From positions 1-5,693 of the forward strand of contig DPRZ01000217.1 in assembly GCA_003538525.1 (NCBI GenBank): a stretch of DNA of 5,693 bases, in the 5' to 3' direction. The stretch comes from Neisseriales bacterium (GTDB lineage Bacteria > Pseudomonadota > Gammaproteobacteria > Burkholderiales > UBA11063). Of this stretch, positions 1 through 5,671 are shown piece by piece; positions within the stretch are counted from its first letter, which is position 1, and each line of letters begins with the position of its first letter. The position numbers and the translations under genes were made by a program. Below the pieces are notes generated by a model, which was not told the origin of the DNA, did no database searches, and was given only the letters and a program-made list of their open reading frames with translations.

Positions 1-584
1 CCATTACCGTCGTAAAACGGGTGGATGCTCTCAAACTGATGATGAATAATCGCCATTTTAATCAATGGATCAACATCATGCAATTCGGGCAAGTTAATAT
101 ATTTATCCAAATTCGACATTAACTCAATAATGTCCTGTGGGTTTTGTGGCGGCAGATAAACGACTTCACCAGTAGAATTTTTGAGGGCAGTACCCATTAA
201 TTTACGAAATCCAGATTTATTGGGTTCCAATATTGCCTGTATCTCAAGAATATGGTTGCTGGTTAATAATTGATGTTGATTGATTAACTTATAACCATGT
301 AACAACGCAGCAGCATATTGTTTTACCTCTTTTGCAGCAATATTTTTAATCCCCTCGTCAATCTGTGATTTAAATAAATCATCTTGCGTAGTGACAATAT
401 TTTCAATCGCAGAACTCTCTTTAGACTCCTGCAAACTCAGCGTATTGATCAAAATATCACTATTATGAATAGTTTTTGACTCACCCTTTAATTCAGCCAA
501 TGCTCGTGAAGCTAAATTTAGCGCGCGCAAAATCGCAGGATCATCAAAATTATACTCTGGTGGTAAATTTGTTAGTTTATGCAT
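1..584 (-). CDS. Fic-family protein (predicted AMPylase/nucleotidyltransferase), N-terminal part, cut by window edge
   Basis: Read from an ATG at 584-582, the frame stays open for 194 codons to the window edge. It ends in HPFYDGN (residues 188-194) plus two bases of the next Gly codon, which is the Fic signature HPFx[D/E]GNGR with catalytic His188. Residues 57-62 read SSAIEN. This fits the class II inhibitory-helix motif [S/T]xxxE[G/N], in which the Glu (here E61) is known to block productive ATP binding. The segment around 126-146 (FRKLMGT...VVYLPP) matches the target-binding flap seen in Fic_N plus Fic proteins. Such proteins usually have about 350-380 residues, often with a C-terminal winged helix, so roughly half is missing. 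Family members transfer AMP to hydroxyl groups of target proteins; the target here cannot be told. The ATG overlaps an upstream TAA as TAATG, and no strong Shine-Dalgarno is visible. The gene follows hisG by 134 bases on the same strand. No small antitoxin gene precedes it, as expected for a class II protein with its own inhibitory helix. Confidence 0.93.
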   Translation of the reverse strand, partial: MHKLTNLPPEYNFDDPAILRALNLASRALAELKGESKTIHNSDILINTLSLQESKESSAIENIVTTQDDLFKSQIDEGIKNIAAKEVKQYAAALLHGYKLINQHQLLTSNHILEIQAILEPNKSGFRKLMGTALKNSTGEVVYLPPQNPQDIIELMSNLDKYINLPELHDVDPLIKMAIIHHQFESIHPFYDGN

Positions 585-597
585 TAAAAATTATCCA

Positions 598-666
598 TTA
601 AATAAGTTCACGATGTTCAATACTCGCAAGCCAATCGCTAAATGGCTGACGCGGTTTTACAAACAT
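598..666 (-). pseudogene. Possible remnant of a small conserved hypothetical gene between hisG and fic
   Basis: On the minus strand an ATG at 666-664 opens a 22-codon frame starting MFVKPRQPFSDWL and ending at a TAA (600-598), 13 bases before the fic start. The frame is open further upstream and reads INRSA just before this Met (ATT AAT CGT TCG GCA, 681-667). From memory, small proteobacterial hypothetical proteins of about 100-150 residues begin with a pattern like MNRSA-x-x-V-K-P-[RK]-QPF-x-DW. That would make this the first ~27 residues of such a gene, with ATT where the ATG should be and an early stop. The family match is recollection and has not been searched. It could instead be a real short peptide or chance. 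A TTG at 690-688 is another possible start. The plus-strand frame over the same bases (613-933) looks like a shadow. Confidence 0.35.
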
Positions 667-718
667 TGCCGAACGATTAATAATTCCCAAACAGCCTGGT
701 TCAAACCTACCACTACAT

Positions 719-1603
719 TTATTCCATCATTTTTTCAATTGGCAACACCAAAATTGACGATGCACCAATACTTCTTAATTTTGCAATCGTATCCCAAAAC
801 ACGCCTTCTTTACTCACCACATGCACCGCAACTTTATTATCCGAGCCATGTAAATGCAGCACCGTTGGCGATTCACAGCCTGGTAAAATCTCTTTTAATT
901 TACTTACGTTGTCTTTATCAATGTGTAACATAATGTATTTACTATCTTTAGCATCAATCACGCTTTGCAAGCGATAAATTAATTCCGCCGTGCGTTGACG
1001 AATTTCATTACTCGCCGAACGTCGCCCAATTAAAACCGCTTCGCTTTCCAAAATAACTTCCAATTCAACTAAGCCATTTTCTTTTAGCGTTGTACCAGTG
1101 GAAACTAAATCACAAATCGCATCCGCAATCGCAATTTTCGGCGCTAATTCTACCGAACCATGCATTACCAAAATCCGCGCCTTAACCTGATGCTTTTTCA
1201 GAAAATCACGCAAAGTTTCAGGATAAGACGTGGCAATAGTTTTACCCGCCAAGTCCGCCACAGTTTTAATCTCAGAGTCATGCGCAGCAGCGATGCTTAA
1301 ACGACAAGCGGCAAATTTTAATTTCGCCATAATTTCCAAATCATGCTCAGGATTTTCTAAAATATATTCAATATAGCCATTTTCGCCAACAATTCCAATA
1401 TCACTGGCATTACTATCGACAAACCCCGGAATATCATCATCACGAATCATTAAAAAATCGGTATTCATCTCTTTCGATTGAATTAAATAATGATTTTTGG
1501 CTGGACGCAATTTAAAACTGCATTTATTTAATAAATCTAAACTACCCTCAGATAATTTACCCGATTTTTGTAAGGCTACCCGTAAACGTTTTTGCTCAGT
1601 CAT
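719..1603 (-). CDS. hisG: ATP phosphoribosyltransferase, long (HisG-L) form
   Basis: This 294-residue protein catalyses the first step of histidine synthesis, joining ATP and PRPP to give phosphoribosyl-ATP and pyrophosphate in the cytoplasm. The length is close to E. coli HisG (299). The N-terminus RLRVALQKSGKLS (6-18) and the segment RDDDIPG (54-60) are typical of the catalytic lobes. The PRPP loop is DAICDLVSTGTT (161-172). The C-terminal ACT-like regulatory domain (about 222-294, from SKYIM to the end GASSILVLPIEKMME) is complete, so the enzyme should not need HisZ and is probably feedback-inhibited by histidine, as other long-form enzymes are. The ATG at 1603 has GGAG (1616-1613) nine bases upstream. 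The gene lies 41 bases after hisN and is the last his gene in this cluster, whereas in the E. coli operon it is first. No terminator hairpin is evident after it, so transcription may run on toward fic. Confidence 0.98.
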   Translation of the reverse strand: MTEQKRLRVALQKSGKLSEGSLDLLNKCSFKLRPAKNHYLIQSKEMNTDFLMIRDDDIPGFVDSNASDIGIVGENGYIEYILENPEHDLEIMAKLKFAACRLSIAAAHDSEIKTVADLAGKTIATSYPETLRDFLKKHQVKARILVMHGSVELAPKIAIADAICDLVSTGTTLKENGLVELEVILESEAVLIGRRSASNEIRQRTAELIYRLQSVIDAKDSKYIMLHIDKDNVSKLKEILPGCESPTVLHLHGSDNKVAVHVVSKEGVFWDTIAKLRSIGASSILVLPIEKMME

Positions 1604-1644
1604 CTGTGACTACTCCACTTTAAAATTTTAATTTTTATACTTAC

Positions 1645-2430
1645 TTAAATGTTCTTAATTACTCTCAGCACTTGTTGCTGTAATTCAAAATTCGCACAGG
1701 CTAAACATTGACCATTAAATTCGCGCGTTAATGGATTACCCAGCCAATCGCTAATTACACCGCCACTTGCCGTGATAATTGGTATCAATGCCGCCACATC
1801 ATAATACTGCAAATCAGCTTCCATAATTATGTCGATGTGCCCTGAAGCCAATAAACCAAAGGCATAGGCATCGCCACCAAACGCCGTCAAGCGCACTTGT
1901 TGCCGCACCCGTTCAAAACACTCACGTTCATAATTGCTAGTAAACATGTATGGCGTGGTCGCATTTAAACGCACATCACTCAATTGTTTCACTGAGCTGG
2001 TGGCTAAATTTTGCCCATTTAATTGCGCCACATTACCAGCTAAAGCACTAAACCGTTCTTGGCTAATCGCTTGATCAATCACACTCAAAAATGGCACACC
2101 ATTATGTAATAATGCCACTAATGTGGTAAAAGTTGGCTTACCCGTAGAAAATGCCACCGTGCCATCAATCGGATCTAACACCCAACAATATTCGGCACTC
2201 TCCGCACTATTCGCAAATTCTTCACCAATAATTCCATGCTCAGGATAATGCTGTTTAATCAGCTCGCGCAAACGCAATTCAATTTCACGATCAGCGATTG
2301 TCACAGGGGTTTTATTTTCTTTGCTATCAATTAGCAAAGGTTGCCGAAAATACTTACGGCTAATTTTAGCCGCTTCATCTGCCAAAAAATTGGCAAATTC
2401 AAATAACTCTATAAATAAATTTATTGACAC
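1645..2430 (-). CDS. hisN: Histidinol-phosphatase, inositol monophosphatase family (HisN type)
   Basis: This Mg-dependent phosphatase of the inositol monophosphatase superfamily has 261 residues from the start chosen here. Numbered from the longer frame start at 2439, the metal-binding motifs are GEE (72-74), DPIDGT (89-94, inside WVLDPIDGTVAF) and Asp214 in YYDVAAL. TPVTIADREIE (44-54) matches the N-terminal substrate/metal region of HisN-like members. The superfamily also contains inositol-1-phosphatase and CysQ, so sequence alone is not decisive. Position between hisIE and hisG makes histidinol phosphate the likely substrate, giving histidinol for HisD. The longest frame starts at GTG 2439-2437, but the Shine-Dalgarno AGAAGG (2444-2439) overlaps that codon. 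The GTG at 2430-2428 lies eight bases after it and is the better start, losing three residues. The gene starts 18 bases after the hisIE stop and ends 41 bases before hisG, consistent with one operon. Confidence 0.9.
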   Translation of the reverse strand: MSINLFIELFEFANFLADEAAKISRKYFRQPLLIDSKENKTPVTIADREIELRLRELIKQHYPEHGIIGEEFANSAESAEYCWVLDPIDGTVAFSTGKPTFTTLVALLHNGVPFLSVIDQAISQERFSALAGNVAQLNGQNLATSSVKQLSDVRLNATTPYMFTSNYERECFERVRQQVRLTAFGGDAYAFGLLASGHIDIIMEADLQYYDVAALIPIITASGGVISDWLGNPLTREFNGQCLACANFELQQQVLRVIKNI

Positions 2431-2438
2431 GGAGTGCA

Positions 2439-2444
2439 CCTTCT
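2439..2444 (-). promoter_or_regulatory. Ribosome binding site that decides the hisN start
   Basis: AGAAGG on the minus strand. Its last base is the first base of the upstream GTG, so it cannot serve that codon. Eight bases separate it from the GTG at 2430-2428, which is normal spacing. It lies between the hisIE stop (2451-2449) and hisN. Confidence 0.7.
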
Positions 2445-2448
2445 AATA

Positions 2449-3078
2449 TTACGGCGTAACGGTTTTATTGCGGTGACGCTCGGCAATAACTTCAGCAATA
2501 TCATCCAAATTCATGCCTTGCGCATGTAAAAGCACCAATGAATGATAAATTAAATCCGTCATCTCACCGAGATAATCTTCGCGCGTTTCAGCCAATGCGG
2601 CAATCACCACCTCAACCGCTTCTTCACCAACTTTTTGTGCAACTTTATTCAAGCCACGCGAAATTAATTTATGCGTATAACTATTTTCGGTTGGATTAGC
2701 AATCCGATCTTGAATTACCTGATCAACCATCCCAATATGGCTTAACCCAGGTAATTTTTGCTGACTAAAACACGAGGTGCTACCCGTATGACAAGTTGGA
2801 CCACACGGACGCGCCATCACCAAAATAGTGTCTTGATCACAATCGATAAAAATATCTTGCAATAGCAAATAATTTTCGCTAGTCTCGCCTTTGACCCACA
2901 GTCTTTGTTTACTACGGCTAAAGAACGTTACTTTCTTAGTTTGCAAGGTTTGCTCTAATGCTTCCTTATTCATATATCCCAGCATCAAAACTTGCAAGGT
3001 TGCGTTATCTTGCACCACCACAGGAATCAAGCCATCGGGGCTTTTGTTAAAATCAATTTTATTAATATCTTGTATCAT
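2449..3078 (-). CDS. hisIE: Bifunctional phosphoribosyl-AMP cyclohydrolase / phosphoribosyl-ATP pyrophosphatase
   Basis: This 209-residue fusion performs steps 2 and 3 of histidine synthesis; E. coli HisI has about 203. The N-terminal cyclohydrolase domain (about 11-105) carries WVKGETS (61-67), the acidic metal site DCDQD (79-83) and the zinc-binding GPTCHTG (93-99), with Cys80, Cys92 and Cys96 as likely zinc ligands. The C-terminal pyrophosphatase domain (about 118-205) is the helical MazG-like type, with KVGEEAVEVVIAA (149-161) and EMTDLIYH (172-179) giving the Glu/Asp metal-binding set. In the pathway it removes pyrophosphate from phosphoribosyl-ATP first (HisE half), then opens the adenine ring (HisI half). 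The ATG at 3078 has AAGGA (3089-3085) six bases upstream. The gene is 81 bases downstream of hisF, a wider gap than the others, but I see no convincing promoter or terminator in it. Confidence 0.98.
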   Translation of the reverse strand: MIQDINKIDFNKSPDGLIPVVVQDNATLQVLMLGYMNKEALEQTLQTKKVTFFSRSKQRLWVKGETSENYLLLQDIFIDCDQDTILVMARPCGPTCHTGSTSCFSQQKLPGLSHIGMVDQVIQDRIANPTENSYTHKLISRGLNKVAQKVGEEAVEVVIAALAETREDYLGEMTDLIYHSLVLLHAQGMNLDDIAEVIAERHRNKTVTP

Positions 3079-3159
3079 CTGTTTTCCTTGTTTTTAATTA
3101 ATTGTTCGCTAGGCGCATTTATGGTTTAATTCTAACACTCTAACAATGAAAGCCTATAA

Positions 3160-3927
3160 TTATCGACGTACCGCAACACCAGCCGTGGCTAAATAATCTT
3201 TCAAATCCGCAATTGTCATAATTCCCTTATGAAATACCGATGCCGCCAAGCCACCAGTGGCTTTAGTTTGCATAAATAAATCTTTAAAGTGCGACATTTC
3301 ACCAGCTCCACCTGAGGCAATTACTGGTATAGTTACCGCCTCAGATAATAAACGTGTTTGCTCCAAATCATAACCTTTACGCACGCCATCTTGGTTCATA
3401 CAATTCAGCACAATTTCACCAGCGCCACGCTCCATGACCTCTTTCGCCCACGCCAAAGTATTGCGGCGCGATTTAAGCGTTTTTTTCTCATCCCCCGTAT
3501 ATTGCAAAACTTGATATTCACCATCTTGGTTCCAGCTATCAATTCCAATTACCACACATTGACTGCCAAAACGCTTGGCTAATTCCTCAATCAGCGCTGG
3601 ATTTTCTAAGGCTGGGGAATTAATTGAAATTTTATCTGCACCATTCGCCAGCACATCTTCCGCCATTGCTAGCGAACGAATCCCACCCGCTACGCAAAAT
3701 GGAATATTAATTTGCTTTGCCACTTCACGCACCCATTGTCGATCATTATTCTTACTATCACTACTTGCGGTAATGGCATAAAACACTAATTCATCTGCTC
3801 CAGCTGCTGAATAGCGTGCAGCAAGATCTAAAATATCTCCAACAACTTCATGATTGCGGAATTGAACACCTTTTACCACTTGCCCATCACGGACATCCAA
3901 ACACGGAATAATGCGTTTTTTTAACAT
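3160..3927 (-). CDS. hisF: Imidazole glycerol phosphate synthase, cyclase subunit
   Basis: This 255-residue TIM-barrel protein, of normal length, pairs with the glutaminase HisH. It uses ammonia to turn PRFAR into imidazole glycerol phosphate plus AICAR. Catalytic Asp11 (PCLDV), Lys19 (VVKGV), Asn103 (SINSP) and Asp130 (VIGIDSW) are all present. The phosphate-binding loops AGGIR (80-84) and ASGGAG (204-209) are intact, and [17 protein letters not shown] (174-190) resembles the E. coli sequence. One oddity stands out: position 51, Asp in every HisF I can recall (F[LY]DITAS), is Ala here (YAITAS, codon GCC at 3777-3775), and the following SSDGR is SSDSK. All else argues for a functional gene with no frameshift. 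Neither hisH nor hisA is in the window, so the partner must be encoded elsewhere. It is the first gene of this cluster. The ATG at 3927 has only a weak GAG-type ribosome site about seven bases upstream. Confidence 0.97.
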   Translation of the reverse strand: MLKKRIIPCLDVRDGQVVKGVQFRNHEVVGDILDLAARYSAAGADELVFYAITASSDSKNNDRQWVREVAKQINIPFCVAGGIRSLAMAEDVLANGADKISINSPALENPALIEELAKRFGSQCVVIGIDSWNQDGEYQVLQYTGDEKKTLKSRRNTLAWAKEVMERGAGEIVLNCMNQDGVRKGYDLEQTRLLSEAVTIPVIASGGAGEMSHFKDLFMQTKATGGLAASVFHKGIMTIADLKDYLATAGVAVRR

Positions 3928-4016
3928 ATTTTGCTCTAAAACATTCTCAAATCTAACTCAGCTAAATCTTAAATTTAATTAACCTAGCTACCTCTATAAT
4001 TGCTTACAAACCTTTA

Positions 4017-4045
4017 ATTTTAACATATTACGTCAAATCAATTAA
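4017..4045 (-). promoter_or_regulatory. Weak candidate promoter for the hisF-hisIE-hisN-hisG cluster
   Basis: On the minus strand TTAATT (4045-4040, 3 of 6 to the -35 consensus) is followed after 17 bases by TAAAAT (4022-4017, 5 of 6 to the -10 consensus). This would give a leader of about 85 bases before the hisF ATG. In sequence this AT-rich, such matches also arise by chance. Confidence 0.25.
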
Positions 4046-4166
4046 GGGTATTATTCAGCTGTACTTTAACTTCAATTAAGGCCGAATTTCTAAATTTAGC
4101 ACGAAAACCACTCACTTCGCTAGGTCCAAAACAATCACCACAGAAACTCCAAACAACAAAATACAT
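4038..4166 (-). other. Unidentified 42-codon open frame upstream of hisF
   Basis: An ATG at 4166-4164 opens a frame of 42 codons beginning MYFVVWSFCGD and ending in a TGA at 4040-4038. I do not recognise a family. It has a mixed, protein-like composition with two Cys and segments such as SGFRAKFRNSALIEVKV, unlike typical intergenic AT translation. No Shine-Dalgarno precedes the ATG. Its end overlaps the candidate hisF promoter and it lies 110 bases before hisF on the same strand. It could be a gene remnant, part of a dispersed repeat, or chance. Confidence 0.2.
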
Positions 4167-4196
4167 TACAGAACCACAAAATAGAAATTATATCTA

Positions 4197-4226
4197 TTGT
4201 TTACTTTTTCCATTATCAATTACAAT
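4197..4226 (+). promoter_or_regulatory. Weak candidate promoter for the TDT transporter gene
   Basis: TACAAT (4221-4226) is a 5 of 6 match to the -10 consensus. A -35 may be TTGTTT (4197-4202, 18-base spacing, 3 of 6) or TTTACT (4200-4205, 15-base spacing, 4 of 6). Position about 43 bases before the ATG is sensible. If real, the TTG at 4197 is upstream of the transcript start and cannot be the start codon. Confidence 0.3.
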
Positions 4227-4256
4227 AACGGCTTATCAAGAATTAATTTCGTCTTT

Positions 4257-4263
4257 AAAGAGG
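4257..4263 (+). promoter_or_regulatory. Ribosome binding site that decides the transporter start
   Basis: AAAGAGG sits five bases before the ATG at 4269. It supports that ATG over the in-frame TTG at 4197, which has no ribosome site ahead of it. Confidence 0.75.
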
Positions 4264-4268
4264 TATTC

Positions 4269-5210
4269 ATGAAAAAATTTATTAATAATCTAGCTAATCT
4301 CCCTGTCGCAGTATCTGGATTAGCGCTTGGAACAGCTGGTATTGGCAATGTTTTAGCGATTGAGGTACATTCCAATTTGCGCTATGTTTGCGCCGCAATT
4401 GCTGCACTAATTTTATTGGTCGTGACGATAAAAAAACTTGCACATCCTGGTCTTTTATGGCGTGAAATTTCGCATCCAGTATTAGGTAGTTTCATCCCAG
4501 CATTTGATATGTGTTTAATGGTACTTGCCGACATTATTGCCAATTTCTCGTTACTCAGCGGGCAAATACTTTGGTATTTTGCAATTGTTTTGCATCTGGT
4601 TTTTGCAACCAGCTTTATTTATCACCGCATTCGTGATTTTGATTTAAATCATATGTTACCTAGCTGGTTGCCACCTGTGGGAATAGTCGTGGCTTGCGTG
4701 ACAGGTAGCAATATGCATGCACCAATAATCACACAAGTAATTTTTTACCTAGGTTTCGTTCTCTACTGTGGAATGTTACCCGTTATGATGTATCGCCTAG
4801 TTTTTGGTGATCGCATTAATGATGCCCAATTACCTTCTTTCGCAATTATGGGTGCTCCTGCAAGCTTATGTCTAGCAGGTTACTTAACTGCCTTTAGTAA
4901 CCCAAATCCAATGATTGTAGGTTTTTTACTTGCTCTTGCCTTAATGATGACTTCTTTAGTATATATTTCTGTGATTAGAATTAATGCCTTCAGAATTGCT
5001 TTTATTCCGATTTATGCCTCTTTTACCTTTCCAATGGCAATTGGCTCTACCGCATTAATTAAATATTCTCACTATATTGGGATTAATAGTGATGCTGGAC
5101 AATTTTGGCATGTAATTGGCGTGATTGAGATGACCGCAGCCGTGGTTGTCATTAGCTGGGTTTTAGTCAAAATGACTAAAGTTGTCACAAAAAATGTTAT
5201 TTTAGCTTAA
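4269..5210 (+). CDS. TDT-family (TehA/SLAC1-like) membrane transporter
   Basis: This is an integral inner-membrane protein of 313 residues from the ATG chosen here. About ten hydrophobic helices can be drawn, at roughly 13-31, 37-55, 71-93, 98-118, 134-148, 154-176, 190-210, 214-237, 243-265 and 280-301, the fold of the tellurite-resistance/dicarboxylate transporter family. The opening LPVAVSGLALGTAGIGNVL (11-29) is the family's usual first helix, and ISHPVLGSFIPAFDMCLM (67-84) is its conserved second block. FTFPMAIG (252-259) in helix 9 corresponds to the region where TehA and plant SLAC1 carry their gating Phe; that assignment is inferred. Members carry tellurite, C4-dicarboxylates, sulfite or simple anions, and the substrate cannot be read here. 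No tehB-like methyltransferase adjoins it. An in-frame TTG at 4197 would add 24 residues (INYNNGLSRINFVFKEVF before the Met), but these look untranslated and the ribosome site favours the ATG. The gene appears monocistronic and is divergent from hisF. Confidence 0.9.
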   Translation: MKKFINNLANLPVAVSGLALGTAGIGNVLAIEVHSNLRYVCAAIAALILLVVTIKKLAHPGLLWREISHPVLGSFIPAFDMCLMVLADIIANFSLLSGQILWYFAIVLHLVFATSFIYHRIRDFDLNHMLPSWLPPVGIVVACVTGSNMHAPIITQVIFYLGFVLYCGMLPVMMYRLVFGDRINDAQLPSFAIMGAPASLCLAGYLTAFSNPNPMIVGFLLALALMMTSLVYISVIRINAFRIAFIPIYASFTFPMAIGSTALIKYSHYIGINSDAGQFWHVIGVIEMTAAVVVISWVLVKMTKVVTKNVILA

Positions 5211-5241
5211 AACTATCTTCCTAACGCGCTATTTATGCGCC

Positions 5242-5276
5242 TAATGCAGTTCTTTCGTGGCTAGAGAACTGCATTA
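5242..5276 (+). repeat. 12-bp perfect inverted repeat after the transporter gene
   Basis: TAATGCAGTTCT (5242-5253) pairs perfectly with AGAACTGCATTA (5265-5276) across an 11-base loop, 31 bases after the stop codon. It is well placed to end the transcript or protect its 3' end. Neither strand has a T run right after the stem, so it is not a standard intrinsic terminator. A shorter GCGC/GCGC stem (5226-5229 with 5237-5240) precedes it. Confidence 0.6.
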
Positions 5277-5317
5277 AATCCAATCAACTTTATTAATAAT
5301 AAAAGCCTTTATTTCAA

Positions 5318-5342
5318 TGATCTGCCCCCTGTTTAGTGGACA
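5318..5342 (+). mobile_element. Possible solitary IS3-family terminal inverted repeat
   Basis: A 25-base stretch beginning TGA and containing TGCCCCCTGTTTAGTGGACA (5323-5342) resembles the ends of IS3-family (IS150-group-like) elements, which commonly read TGxxCTGxCCCC...GTGGACA over about 25 bases. This comes from memory of such ends and has not been searched. No matching opposite end and no transposase frame are in the window, so it would be a footprint or an end whose element was lost. The run of five C is out of character with its AT-rich surroundings. Confidence 0.4.
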
Positions 5343-5475
5343 AATTATATAAAAGACTTTTATTCGATCTAAACTACAAAAACGAACTGCAATACCACTA
5401 CTACGGCAAACTTAACTCAACTAATCATCATGTAATTGAATAAAAACACTCTCAAATCTGAGGATTACCAAGGCT

Positions 5476-5487
5476 AAGCTGCAGCTT
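5476..5487. repeat. Perfect 12-bp palindrome AAGCTGCAGCTT
   Basis: The palindrome is flanked by two copies of TCTGAGG (5457-5463 and 5487-5493, the second sharing its first base with the palindrome end). It could be a protein-binding site, but no neighbouring gene points to a function. Confidence 0.4.
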
Positions 5488-5530
5488 CTGAGGTAGAACG
5501 AGTATTGCTGTAGCATTAATTTTAATTCGT

Positions 5531-5548
5531 TATTTTTGACCAAAAATA
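5531..5548. repeat. 8-bp hairpin TATTTTTG/CAAAAATA
   Basis: Perfect arms of eight bases separated by AC. An alternative partner for the left arm, CCAAAAATAAAC, follows at 5554-5565. The stem is AT-rich and weak. Confidence 0.35.
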
Positions 5549-5649
5549 TTCTGCCAAAAATAAACAACTAATTTTAAACCAGTAACCAATTACTCTAAAT
5601 TTATAACCGCAACCAATCACTACAACCATAAAATCATTTACAACAAACT

Positions 5650-5671
5650 AATTCAAATTTAAATGTGAATT
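5650..5671. repeat. 22-base near-perfect AT-rich palindrome
   Basis: Arms AATTCA (5650-5655) and TGAATT (5666-5671) flank a central ATTTAAAT, with one mismatched pair. It has the size and symmetry of an operator for a dimeric regulator of a gene past the right edge; that role is inferred only. Confidence 0.35.

Larger units (their letters stand above)
3928..4268. other. Divergent intergenic region between hisF and the TDT transporter gene
   Basis: This stretch of about 340 AT-rich bases separates the two outward-reading genes and should hold promoters for both; weak candidates are listed separately. Reading toward hisF I see no short peptide rich in His codons and no attenuator-like stem followed by a T run, so leader-peptide attenuation of the E. 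coli type is not supported. A 42-codon minus-strand frame (4038-4166) is the only other structure I noticed. Confidence 0.7.

Noticed and set aside
613..933. Plus-strand open frame of 106 codons
   Set aside because: It lies antisense to hisG and to the hisG-fic gap, has no recognisable motif or ribosome site, and looks like a shadow.
2891..3097. Plus-strand open frame of 68 codons
   Set aside because: It is antisense to the start of hisIE, whose protein sequence is clearly conserved.
3358..3781. Two overlapping plus-strand frames of 74 and 68 codons
   Set aside because: Both are antisense to hisF and show no protein family features.
3928..4050. Histidine attenuator with a leader peptide upstream of hisF
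   Set aside because: No run of His codons, no competing stems and no T run are present on the minus strand.
4197..4268. 24-residue N-terminal extension of the transporter from a TTG
   Set aside because: It has no ribosome site, overlaps the candidate promoter, and the ATG at 4269 has AAAGAGG at good spacing and begins at the usual family N-terminus.
5226..5240. GCGC/GCGC hairpin as a terminator
   Set aside because: It has only four base pairs and no following T run.
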